A stretch of 64,000 bases of DNA from Bacillus sp. FJAT-18017 (GTDB taxonomy: Bacteria > Bacillota > Bacilli > Bacillales > Cytobacillaceae): assembly GCF_001278805.1 (NCBI RefSeq), contig NZ_CP012602.1, positions 1,219,001 to 1,283,000 on the forward strand, written 5' to 3'. Below the pieces are notes generated by a model. That model had not been told where the DNA came from. It did no database searches and saw nothing but the letters and a program-made list of their open reading frames with translations. Shown one piece after another: positions 43,691-51,794 of the stretch; position 1 is the stretch's first letter, and each line of letters begins with the position of its first letter. The position numbers and the translations under genes are program-made.

Positions 43691-44983
43691 ATGGCTACTC
43701 CAGAAACAAAGGTCGCTGCAGGAATCCCCACTAGGCGCAGAGTAAAAGCCCGGTGGTGGGTTATGATTTTGATTTTTATCAGTACAGTTCTGGCCTATAC
43801 CGATCGCTCCAATATATCAATTGTAGCAGTTACGATGATGGAGGAATTCGGCTGGAACGAACAGCAATTCGGCCTTTTGGCTTCGGCGTTTTTTGTTGGT
43901 TACCTATTGTTGGGGATACCTGCAGGGTGGATGTCGGATAAATGGGGCGGTGTCAAGTTCCTGGCTGCCGGGGTAGCGATTTGGTCCGTGTTTACTATCG
44001 CAACACCACTTGCCTGGAGCTTCGGATCAATGATTTTGTTCCGTTTCCTGCTCGGAGTTGGGGAGGCTGTAAACTTCCCTTCACATACTTCGGTTGTGTC
44101 CAGATGGTCTCCCATACATACGAGAGGCCGATGGCAGGGGCTGAATATGTCAGGGATGGCGGTAGGGGTTATGATAACCGCGCCAGTCACAACCTATCTG
44201 ACATCAAAATTTGGCTGGCATTCTTCGTTTTACGTTTTTGGAGCTTTGGGGATTATATGGTCAATCGTTTGGCTAAAAATGGCGACTGACGATCCGAAAG
44301 ATCATCCGTTCATCTCAAAAGAGGAACTGGATGAAATGGAGCCGGATAAAACGGCAGCACCTGTGAAGGAGTTCAAGATTCCCTGGTCAAAGATGCTTCA
44401 GATCAAGGAAGTTTGGGGCCTTACACTCATCTACTTTTTCCAGAATTACAATTGGTATTTATACCTTACCTGGCTGCCGGCTTATTTCATGAAGGAACGA
44501 GGTTTTACACTTCTAAAAGTCGGAATCTATGGTGCGCTTCCATGGCTCGGGGCTTTCATTGCAATGAATGTGGCCGGAATTTTATCGGATCATTTGGCAA
44601 AAAAATACTCGTTATCAACCGCAAGAAGAATTCCGATTTATATTTCATTCCTGGGTACAGCCATCTTTATGGCATTGGGTGCTTATACACCAAATGAATG
44701 GGCCGCACTCGCCTATATCACACTTTCCGTTACCTGTTTAGGGCTAAACTTTACGATGTTCTGGACCCTCCCAATCGATATTGGGCCGAAAACAGCCGGA
44801 ACATTGTCGGGAATCATGAACACTTCAGGAACGATTGCCGGGATCATTGCACCTGCGCTCACAGGGTATTTGATCATCACTCTCGGGTCATGGCAATATG
44901 TTCTGTTTTTAGGTGCAGCACTTGCTTTAATGGGAGCAATTCTCACACGCTTCATGGTTTCGGCAAAACAAGTTCTCGATTAA
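43691..44983 (+). CDS. MFS carboxylate transporter, ACS (anion:cation symporter) type
   Basis: This 430-residue, 12-helix carrier shows strong similarity in layout to hexuronate/glucarate/hydroxy-acid symporters: RWWVMILIFISTVLAYTDRSNISI, GIPAGWMSDKWGG, GVGEAVNFPSHTSVVSRW. It is the first gene of the mutase cluster, behind a GntR operator and two cre sites, so it probably imports the carboxylic acid degraded by the downstream enzymes. The substrate is inferred, with 2-hydroxyisobutyrate the leading candidate. Confidence 0.88.
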   Translation: MATPETKVAAGIPTRRRVKARWWVMILIFISTVLAYTDRSNISIVAVTMMEEFGWNEQQFGLLASAFFVGYLLLGIPAGWMSDKWGGVKFLAAGVAIWSVFTIATPLAWSFGSMILFRFLLGVGEAVNFPSHTSVVSRWSPIHTRGRWQGLNMSGMAVGVMITAPVTTYLTSKFGWHSSFYVFGALGIIWSIVWLKMATDDPKDHPFISKEELDEMEPDKTAAPVKEFKIPWSKMLQIKEVWGLTLIYFFQNYNWYLYLTWLPAYFMKERGFTLLKVGIYGALPWLGAFIAMNVAGILSDHLAKKYSLSTARRIPIYISFLGTAIFMALGAYTPNEWAALAYITLSVTCLGLNFTMFWTLPIDIGPKTAGTLSGIMNTSGTIAGIIAPALTGYLIITLGSWQYVLFLGAALALMGAILTRFMVSAKQVLD

Positions 44984-44991
44984 TGCAGGCC

Positions 44992-45063
44992 GGTCAAAAG
45001 ATATGGCGAGTACCGCTCATCCCGTCAACCTTTATAGTGGCGAGAAAATCATATCTTTTGACC
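44992..45063 (+). promoter_or_regulatory. Perfect 14-bp inverted repeat before the sigma gene
   Basis: GGTCAAAAGATATG (44992-45005) and CATATCTTTTGACC (45050-45063) are exact reverse complements separated by 44 nt. The repeat fills most of the gap between the MFS stop and the sigma-factor ribosome binding site. There is no T-run, so it is not a simple terminator. Confidence 0.7.
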
Positions 45064-45087
45064 AAAAAATGAAAGCAGGGGAAGAAA

Positions 45088-45846
45088 ATGTTTTTAACCG
45101 ATAAAGACACCTTAAAAGCCGCACAACAAAATGAAGCCTTTCTGAATGATCTCCTTCAAAGCAGCGAGGCCTTTAAATTCGTAAAATATTCGATTAAGGA
45201 ATATACGAAATCTCCGGCAAAATTCATGGCGGTGAACAAGGTAGAGTGGGAGGACCTTCTTCAGGCCTCGTACATAGGATTGTTCAACGCGATCCGGAGA
45301 ATGGATTTGAGACTCTCCCAAAAGGAGTGGGTAAAATATGCTTTTCTTACGATTAAAGGTGAGCTGAGGAATTTCTCGCGCTCCAACGATTCGAATATGA
45401 TTGTCATCTCGCAGCGAATACGCGAACTGTATCCGAAATATAAAAAATTTCACGAGGAGTATTGGGTGAAGCACCAGACTGACCCAACCATCCAGGACAC
45501 AATGGAGTATTTCAACATAAGTAAGGACGATGCGTTCGACCTGGTTTATGGCATGCAGGAAATCATCTACCAGGAGAGCGCCCGCAAACGAGCAAGTCTT
45601 GTTGCTGGTGAGCCGGCTTACCAATTCAGGGCTAAAGCTCAAAGTGTGGAAGACCTGGTAGTCAACAATATTCTTGTAAAAATGTACTTGGACTTTGTTA
45701 ATGAAAAGCAGCGGAAGGTTATCTATCTTCATTATTTCAAGGGATTCAGCAAAACGGAGGTTTCGAGGATTATGGGATGCTCACCGGCAATGGTAACGAA
45801 ACACCTTACTACTGCTTTTGACCATATTAGAAGAAAGATAGGATAA
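45088..45846 (+). CDS. Sigma-70 family RNA polymerase sigma factor-like protein
   Basis: This 252-residue protein has a region-2-like segment (EWEDLLQASYIGLFNAIRRMD, residues ~50-110). A middle segment follows, then a C-terminal region 4 with helix-turn-helix (RKVIYLHYFKGFSKTEVSRIMGCSPAMVTKHLTTAFDHIRRKIG). It has no region 1.1 and no anti-sigma partner alongside. Its place between the carrier and the GntR regulator is unusual for a catabolic cluster. It could direct the cluster, or be an unrelated regulator caught inside. Confidence 0.8.
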   Translation: MFLTDKDTLKAAQQNEAFLNDLLQSSEAFKFVKYSIKEYTKSPAKFMAVNKVEWEDLLQASYIGLFNAIRRMDLRLSQKEWVKYAFLTIKGELRNFSRSNDSNMIVISQRIRELYPKYKKFHEEYWVKHQTDPTIQDTMEYFNISKDDAFDLVYGMQEIIYQESARKRASLVAGEPAYQFRAKAQSVEDLVVNNILVKMYLDFVNEKQRKVIYLHYFKGFSKTEVSRIMGCSPAMVTKHLTTAFDHIRRKIG

Positions 45847-45866
45847 GAATTTTTTCTCTACTCCCA

Positions 45867-45887
45867 TTGTCAGACAATCAGACAAAC
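45867..45887 (+). promoter_or_regulatory. GntR/FCD operator 2
   Basis: TTGTCAGACAATCAGAC, identical over 17 bases to the site at 43316, then AAAC. It lies 27-47 nt upstream of the GntR gene, consistent with autoregulation. Confidence 0.7.
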
Positions 45888-45913
45888 TACAAATTCAAAA
45901 ATGAGGGAGCGCG

Positions 45914-46627
45914 ATGTTTAAGGTTATTGGCAAGAAAAAGAAATTTGAAGAAGTGCTCGATCAAATTAAATCGCTGCTGATTCGCAAAGAGCTGAGGATT
46001 GGCCAAAAGCTGCCTAATGAAATTGAATTATCCGATTCGATGGGCATCAGCAGGTCCTCCCTGAGAGAGGCATTCAAAGTGCTGTCTGTTCTTGGCATCA
46101 TCGAAGGAAAATCAGGTGAGGGGACTGTCATCAAGCAGGCCGACCCGGAAAATTTAAAAAGCATCATGTCTTTAGTTGCCATTTCGCGGGGGCTTGATAC
46201 GAATGAACTGTTTGAGGTGCGGACGATCCTTGAGGCAGCGGCGGCCAGTTATACGGCAGCAAGGCGAACTGAAAAGGAACTGGCGCATATTGAACAAATT
46301 CTGTTGGAAATGGATGAACACTATGTTTCAGGAGATGAAGAGGCACAATCACAGTTCGACTTCCTGTTCCATCAAGCGATTGTAAAGGCATCACAGAACC
46401 GGCTGCTGTTAATGCTGGTAGAGGTCATTTCTGACTTATTAAGTGAACAAATCCGCAATACCCGTAGTGAGCTTTCAACCTCTCCAGAAATACTGAAGCG
46501 ATTCCAGCGGGAGCACTGGGCCATTTTTGCGGCAATAAAAGAGAAAGATTCAGTAAAGGCGCAGAAAATCATGTCTGAACACTTAGTCCTTGCGAAAGCA
46601 GAACTCGGCGTTGTCCGGGTTGATTAA
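45914..46627 (+). CDS. GntR-family regulator with FCD domain
   Basis: This 237-residue regulator has a winged helix (RKELRIGQKLPNEIELSDSM, SRSSLREAFKVLSVLGIIEG) and an FCD ligand domain (EVRTILEAAAASYTAARR, FDFLFHQAIVKAS, REHWAIFAAIKEKDSVKAQ) that usually binds metal and small carboxylic acids. It is probably the local repressor released by the acid substrate. Operators for it are proposed before its own gene and before the MFS gene. Confidence 0.92.
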   Translation: MFKVIGKKKKFEEVLDQIKSLLIRKELRIGQKLPNEIELSDSMGISRSSLREAFKVLSVLGIIEGKSGEGTVIKQADPENLKSIMSLVAISRGLDTNELFEVRTILEAAAASYTAARRTEKELAHIEQILLEMDEHYVSGDEEAQSQFDFLFHQAIVKASQNRLLLMLVEVISDLLSEQIRNTRSELSTSPEILKRFQREHWAIFAAIKEKDSVKAQKIMSEHLVLAKAELGVVRVD

Positions 46628-46651
46628 GCTATTTAAAAAGGAGGTGCTGTT

Positions 46652-47638
46652 TTGCAAAAGCTATCTCAATTTTTCGATTCAAAAAGTGCTGTTGCTTTAG
46701 GGAAGCTTTTGAAGGAAGTTGAAAACCAAACACCAGCAAGTATCGACATCCTGAAGGAGAGCTCATTCCGAAAAGGAAATGCCCATATCGTCGGCATTAC
46801 CGGACCGCCTGGTGCGGGAAAAAGTACGCTGGTCAGCAAGCTGGCCAAGAAACTTGCCGAAGAAGGCGTCAACCTCGCTATCGTATGTGTCGACCCGACC
46901 AGCCCTTTTACCAAAGGTGCTCTTCTCGGAGACCGGATCCGGATGCAGGAGCTGGCCAAGCTGCCGAATGTGTTTATTAAAAGCCTGGCAACACGGGGGA
47001 ATCTTGGCGGGCTGGCCTCATCGACGGCGGATATAGCGAGTGTCCTTGATGCTTACGGGATGGACATCATTTTGATTGAAACTGTCGGAGTCGGCCAAAT
47101 TGAATTCGATGTTCTGGAGGTTGCCGATACAGTCCTGCTTGTCAATGTACCTGGCCTCGGTGACTCGCTGCAAACAATGAAGGCGGGCATCATGGAAATT
47201 GCTGATGTATTTGTTATCAATCAGGCTGACCGGCCGGGTGCTGACCAAAGTGTCAAGGATCTGAATATTATGATCCGTGAGTCGGGGAAAATGGACTGGC
47301 GCCCTCCGATCCGCAAAACAATTGCCACTCAAGGAGAAGGAATTGATGACTTAATCGCGGAAATGATTGCCCATAAGGACTACCTTCAATCAACAGGCTT
47401 GTGGAAGAAAAAACGCGAGGCGAGAAATCTTGCCAGGTTGGACAGCATGATTCATGAGCTTTTAACAAGGGCAGTTGACGAAACAATTAACCGCAGTGAT
47501 TATCTTCAGCAAAAGATCCAGGATGTTAAAAATGGAATCAATGATCCTTTCACGATTTCACAAGAGATTGTTACTAGTTTGGTAGGCGACAAGACGACAA
47601 ACCAATATGGAGGTTACCATGGTGCAAAAAACAACTAA
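46652..47638 (+). CDS. MeaB/ArgK-type G3E GTPase, acyl-CoA mutase chaperone
   Basis: This 328-residue GTPase protects and repairs B12-dependent acyl-CoA mutases by gating cofactor exchange. Walker A GPPGAGKST (residues ~51-59), VCVDPTSPFTKGALLGDR, ETVGVGQIE and VINQADRPGAD are diagnostic. TTG 46652 follows AAGGAGGTG. The end overlaps the mutase start by 20 nt, the expected partnership. The context favours an Hcm/Icm-type mutase over methylmalonyl-CoA mutase. Confidence 0.93.
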   Translation: MQKLSQFFDSKSAVALGKLLKEVENQTPASIDILKESSFRKGNAHIVGITGPPGAGKSTLVSKLAKKLAEEGVNLAIVCVDPTSPFTKGALLGDRIRMQELAKLPNVFIKSLATRGNLGGLASSTADIASVLDAYGMDIILIETVGVGQIEFDVLEVADTVLLVNVPGLGDSLQTMKAGIMEIADVFVINQADRPGADQSVKDLNIMIRESGKMDWRPPIRKTIATQGEGIDDLIAEMIAHKDYLQSTGLWKKKREARNLARLDSMIHELLTRAVDETINRSDYLQQKIQDVKNGINDPFTISQEIVTSLVGDKTTNQYGGYHGAKNN

Positions 47639-49325
47639 AGAAACTGGGAAACTATTTGATCAGGACATTGTAAATGAAATTGAGAAGCAAAAACAGCGCT
47701 GGCAGGAAGAAACAGTTAAGGGCAGGGACGGCGGAGATAACTTTTATTCAGACTCCGGCATTCCGGTTAAACTTCTCTATACCCCAGATGATGTTAAGGA
47801 CCTTGATTACCAGAAAGATATCGGTTTTTCCGGTGAAGCTCCATATGTCAGGGGTGTTTATCCAAATATGTACCGCGGCCGGCTGTTCACGGTCAGGCAA
47901 ATTGCCGGCTACGGGACTCCTGAGGATACGAATGAGCGCTTTAAGTTCCTTTTGAAAAATGGCGCAACCGGGACGAGCGTGGTGCTCGACCTGCCAACAA
48001 TCCGCGGCTATAACTCCGACGACCCTGAAGCAGAAGGCCATGTGGGCGCGGCTGGTGTCGCAATTGATTCGATTGAAGATATTGAGGCTTTATATGAAGG
48101 AATCCCGATTGACGAAGTTTCGAGCAATATCGTTACCCACTTGCCAAGTACAACTGTTGTATTGATGGCGATGTTTGCTGCAGCAGCCGAAAAGAAAGGG
48201 ATTCCGCTGGAAAAATTGTCTGGGACTAACCAGAATGATTTCCTGATGGAAACGGCAATTGGCAGTTCACTCGAGGTGCTTCCGCCAAAAGCATCATTCA
48301 GGCTGCAATGTGATGCGATTGAATATGCAAGCAAAAATCTGCCAAGGTGGAATCCGGTCAGCTATAACGGCTATAACCTGAGGGAAGCCGGTACGACAGC
48401 AGTCCAGGAAGTTGCCTGCGCGATTGCAAACGCAATTGCTACTTCGGAAGAATTGATCCGCCGCGGCAATAAAATTGATGACTTTGCCAAGCGCCTGTCA
48501 TTTTTCTGGAACCTGTTCAATGATTTCTTTGAAGAAATCGCGAAATGCCGCGCATCACGACTGGTCTGGCACGAGGTAATGACTGAACGCTTCAATGCCC
48601 AGCATCCGAAATCCCAGTTGATGAGGTTCCATGTTCAGACTGCCGGTATTACGCTAACAAAAGTTGAGCCTCTCAACAATATTGCCCGGTCCGCAATCCA
48701 GGGACTTGCGGCAGTTCTCGGCGGTGCTCAGTCACTGCATGTCGATTCGTTTGATGAAGCATACTCTGCTCCAACTGAGGAGTCAGCGCTAATCTCGATC
48801 AGGACACAGCAAATCATCCAGGCGGAAACGAATGTGGTCAATACCGTTGACCCGCTGGCAGGCTCTTATTTTGTGGAAAGCCTGACGAAAGAAATGGCCC
48901 AGCGTATCCGTGATTATATCGCGGAAATCGAAGACCGCGGCGGTTTGGTAGAGTGTGTTGAAACCGGCTGGCTGCATCGCGAAATTTCCGATTTTGCTTA
49001 TCAGATGCAAAAGGATATCGAAAGCGGCAAGCACAAAATTGTCGGGCTCAATTACTTCCCATCCGAACAGGATAAAACAAAGGTGCCAGTCTTCAGGTAT
49101 CCTGAGACAGCCGAAGCCCGCCAAAAGGAAAAGCTCCGTAAGCTTCGTGAAAAGCGCAACCAGGAAAAGGTTGAAAAAGCCCTTGCCGTCTTGCGCCAAA
49201 AATGCCATGAGGATGTAAACCTGATGCCTTATATCAAGGAAGCGGTCCTTGAATATGCGACCCTTGGTGAAATTGAAGAAGTTTTCCGTGAAGAATTCGG
49301 CCTCTGGCAGTTCCCGTTGGCGTAA
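47619..49325 (+). CDS. B12-dependent acyl-CoA mutase large subunit (HcmA/IcmA-like)
   Basis: This 568-residue TIM-barrel subunit lacks its own B12 domain, as in 2-hydroxyisobutyryl-CoA and isobutyryl-CoA mutases. The substrate-pocket residue is Ile95 (TVRQIAGYGT), where methylmalonyl enzymes have Tyr, isobutyryl enzymes Phe and HcmA Ile90. Val122 (SVVLDLPT) replaces HcmA Asp117, a change (D117V) reported to favour (R)-3-hydroxybutyryl-CoA and pivalyl-CoA. Asn253 (NGYNLREAG) replaces the family catalytic His (GYHMQEAG in methylmalonyl mutase). ATG 47619 follows GGAGGT and overlaps meaB. The most likely reaction is 2-hydroxyisobutyryl-CoA to 3-hydroxybutyryl-CoA or a related branched acyl-CoA. 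Confidence 0.88.
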   Translation: MVQKTTKETGKLFDQDIVNEIEKQKQRWQEETVKGRDGGDNFYSDSGIPVKLLYTPDDVKDLDYQKDIGFSGEAPYVRGVYPNMYRGRLFTVRQIAGYGTPEDTNERFKFLLKNGATGTSVVLDLPTIRGYNSDDPEAEGHVGAAGVAIDSIEDIEALYEGIPIDEVSSNIVTHLPSTTVVLMAMFAAAAEKKGIPLEKLSGTNQNDFLMETAIGSSLEVLPPKASFRLQCDAIEYASKNLPRWNPVSYNGYNLREAGTTAVQEVACAIANAIATSEELIRRGNKIDDFAKRLSFFWNLFNDFFEEIAKCRASRLVWHEVMTERFNAQHPKSQLMRFHVQTAGITLTKVEPLNNIARSAIQGLAAVLGGAQSLHVDSFDEAYSAPTEESALISIRTQQIIQAETNVVNTVDPLAGSYFVESLTKEMAQRIRDYIAEIEDRGGLVECVETGWLHREISDFAYQMQKDIESGKHKIVGLNYFPSEQDKTKVPVFRYPETAEARQKEKLRKLREKRNQEKVEKALAVLRQKCHEDVNLMPYIKEAVLEYATLGEIEEVFREEFGLWQFPLA

Positions 49326-49330
49326 TTCCG

Positions 49331-49370
49331 CCTTCCAGCAGGATCCGCAGGCAGGTCGGCTGCTGGAAGG
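49331..49370 (+). other. Intercistronic stem-loop between mutase subunits
   Basis: CCTTCCAGCA pairs perfectly with TGCTGGAAGG across 20 nt, without a T-run. It may stabilise or process the transcript and set the ratio of large to small subunit. Confidence 0.6.
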
Positions 49371-49462
49371 TTCTACTAAAATAGATCGGCCTCTGGATGT
49401 AAGTTCCAGTTGGCGCAAAATACTATACATTTCTTTTTGAAAATAAGAGGAGGTTTTCGTTC

Positions 49463-49861
49463 ATGCAAGTAAAAGTCGTCATGGCTAAATTGGGCTTGGA
49501 TATTCACTGGCGAGGCGCGCTTGTTGTTTCACGGATGCTGCGTGATGAAGGGATGGAGGTTGTTTACCTTGGCAATCAGTTTCCTGAACAAATTGTTGAT
49601 GCTGCTATCCAGGAGGGAGCGGATGTCATCGGGCTCAGCACGCTTGGTGGAAATCATTTGACCCTTGGTCCAAAGGTTGTCCAAATCGCCAGAGAAAAAG
49701 GCGTTGATGCGCTGATTATCATGGGCGGAGTCATTCCGGAGGATGATATTCCACCATTGAAGGAAGCCGGGATTGCCGAAGTGTTTGGCCCTGAAACGTT
49801 GATTGGGAATATCGCAGACTTTATCCGTTCGAATGTGAATCAATCGACGATCGCAAAGTAG
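49463..49861 (+). CDS. B12-binding small subunit of the acyl-CoA mutase (HcmB/IcmB-like)
   Basis: This 132-residue Rossmann-like cobalamin-binding protein contains the DxHxxG lower-ligand motif (GLDIHWRG, His16), GLSTLGGNH and IMGGVIPEDD. It partners the preceding large subunit. ATG 49463 follows AGGAGG. Separate A and B subunits define the Icm/Hcm group and exclude a standard fused methylmalonyl-CoA mutase. Confidence 0.95.
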   Translation: MQVKVVMAKLGLDIHWRGALVVSRMLRDEGMEVVYLGNQFPEQIVDAAIQEGADVIGLSTLGGNHLTLGPKVVQIAREKGVDALIIMGGVIPEDDIPPLKEAGIAEVFGPETLIGNIADFIRSNVNQSTIAK

Positions 49862-49934
49862 AAGAATGCCTATGCCAGAGGGCTGCACAATTTCGGTGCG
49901 GCCTTCTATTAAACCAGTAAAAGGAGGGAGTCCT

Positions 49935-51326
49935 ATGCTAAAAATGCCATTACTTAAGCAATGGCCGCCCAAATATGATTCTAGCTACCTTCCTGAAACC
50001 GATGAAAAATATTGGTACAAAGACATCGAGACGGCTTCAAAGGAAGAACTGGATGAGATTGTTTTTGCAAAAATAAAAAACGTGCTCAATTATGCCCAGG
50101 AAAAATCCGGTTTCTATCAGAGAAAGTGGGCAAAGGATGGATTCCATCCAGAGGATGTTAAAAGTTTAAAAGATTTCGAGCAGGTGCCGATTACCACCAA
50201 AGCCGAGGTAAGAGAGGATTTAGAGGAGTACGCACCGTTTGGGTCGAACGTTTGTATTCCGTTCTCCGAGGTGCATCGGATTCAGGGGACTTCCGGTACA
50301 ACAGGAAAGCCAACGGTCTTTTCGTTTGGAAAGGATGATTGGGAACGGATTGCCCATCAGCATGCCCGTATCATGTGGAGTTTCGGGATGAGGCCAAGTG
50401 ATCTGATGTTCATCGCGTCTCCGCTTAGCCTGTATATCGGCAGCTGGGGTGCACTCATCGGTGCAGAAAGGCTTGGAGCAAAAACCTTTCCGTTCGGAGC
50501 GGGGCAGCCGGGACAAACAGAGAAGGCGGTTTATTGGCTGAAGGAAGTTAAGCCGACCGTATTTTACGGGACTCCTTCGTACGCTCTGTATCTTGCGGAA
50601 AAAGCAAGGGAACTTGGGGTTGATCCAAAGGAATTTGGATTCAGGATTCTGTTCTTCTCGGGTGAACCAGGAGCAGGCGTGCCGGCGACGAAAAAGAAGA
50701 TTGAAGACACGTTCGGAGGAATTTGCATTGATTCCGGGACAATGGCTGAAGTTACGCCATGGATGAGCAACACCGAATGCGAGCATCGCCAGGGAGTCCA
50801 CCTGTGGCAGGATGTGGTGTATACGGAGGTTGTCGATCGCGATACTCATCGTCTTGTTCCTTACGGAGAAGAAGGAGTTCCCGTTTACACTCCGCTTGAA
50901 CGAACCTCTCAGCCGGTCATTCGCTATTGGTCAGGTGATTTAACGACCTGGACAGATGAACCATGCTCATGCGGGCGGGTGTATCCACGCCTGCCAAAGG
51001 GGATTTATGGCCGAATTGATGACATGGTTACAGTCCGCGGCGTCAATGTTTATGCTAGTCTGCTCGAAAATGTCATCAGAAGGATCGACGGACTTGGCGA
51101 AGAATTCGTAATGGTCGTTACCCGAGACCACATCATGGACGAAGTGACCGTTCAATGTGAAAGCCTTGGAACAAGAAACGATACAGAGTTGAAGGAACAG
51201 CTGTCAAAGGAACTGAAGCGGGAATGCGGTGTCACATTCGCCATCGACCTGCTTCCTATGGGAACACTGGATAGGACGCAGTTCAAGGCGAAGCGGGTAA
51301 TTGATAAGAGGAATTTCAGGTCTTAG
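49935..51326 (+). CDS. Acyl-CoA ligase, phenylacetate-CoA ligase (PaaK) family
   Basis: This 463-residue AMP-forming ligase activates a carboxylic acid to its CoA thioester. The P-loop QGTSGTTGKPTVFSFG, FYGTPSYALYLAE, SGTMAEVTPW, YWSGDLTTW and the late QFKAKRVIDKR (C-terminal Lys region) are seen. ATG 49935 follows AAGGAGGGAG; the frame is open back to 49866. In this cluster it would make the substrate of the B12 mutase, as the 2-hydroxyisobutyrate-CoA ligase does in the Aquincola pathway. Specificity is inferred. Confidence 0.88.
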   Translation: MLKMPLLKQWPPKYDSSYLPETDEKYWYKDIETASKEELDEIVFAKIKNVLNYAQEKSGFYQRKWAKDGFHPEDVKSLKDFEQVPITTKAEVREDLEEYAPFGSNVCIPFSEVHRIQGTSGTTGKPTVFSFGKDDWERIAHQHARIMWSFGMRPSDLMFIASPLSLYIGSWGALIGAERLGAKTFPFGAGQPGQTEKAVYWLKEVKPTVFYGTPSYALYLAEKARELGVDPKEFGFRILFFSGEPGAGVPATKKKIEDTFGGICIDSGTMAEVTPWMSNTECEHRQGVHLWQDVVYTEVVDRDTHRLVPYGEEGVPVYTPLERTSQPVIRYWSGDLTTWTDEPCSCGRVYPRLPKGIYGRIDDMVTVRGVNVYASLLENVIRRIDGLGEEFVMVVTRDHIMDEVTVQCESLGTRNDTELKEQLSKELKRECGVTFAIDLLPMGTLDRTQFKAKRVIDKRNFRS

Positions 51327-51380
51327 GTTAACGGCCGTAATTTGGAATAGATGAGTGCGGTTCTTTATAAAAGCAAGGTC

Positions 51381-51712
51381 GTCATTCATAAAAGCGATGA
51401 ATAACAACTCGTGTGTGTTAAGGCAACAAGATGTCATTCATAAAGGCGATGAATGACAACTCGTGTGTGTAAAGGCAACAAGATGTCATTCATAAAAGCG
51501 ATGAATGACAACTCGTGTGTGTAGAGGCAACAAGATGTCATTCATAAAAGCGATGAATGACAACTCAAGTGTGTAAAGGCAACAAGATGTTATTCATTAA
51601 AGTGATGAATGACAACTCGGGTGAGTTAATGCCACAAGATGTTATTCATAAAATTGATGAATAACAACTCGAGCGTGTTAAGGCAACAAGATGTCATTCA
51701 TAAAAGCAATAA
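51381..51712. repeat. Intergenic tandem repeat, 52-bp unit x 6 plus a partial copy
   Basis: Units begin GTCATTCATAAAAGCGATGA at 51381, 51433, 51485, 51537, 51589, 51641 and 51693 (partial). GTCATTCAT and ATGAATGAC inside each unit form a short hairpin, and paired changes (GTTATTCAT with ATGAATAAC at 51641) preserve it. It lies between the CoA ligase and the SDR gene. Confidence 0.95.
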
Positions 51713-51794
51713 CAAATACCGCTCGTGAATTTGTTTTTAACGGAGGAAATGTCGCGGCATTTCCTCTCTAGCCATGGAAAAGGGAGGCATACAT

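Noticed and set aside
45112..45732. 206-codon frame antisense to the sigma gene
   Set aside because: Shadow of a real gene; no ribosome binding site or recognisable domain.
48789..49430. 213-codon frame antisense to the mutase
   Set aside because: Shadow frame caused by codon bias in the mutase gene.
47619..49861. Methylmalonyl-CoA mutase
   Set aside because: The B12 domain is a separate subunit and the Tyr of the methylmalonyl pocket is Ile, which fits the Hcm/Icm group.
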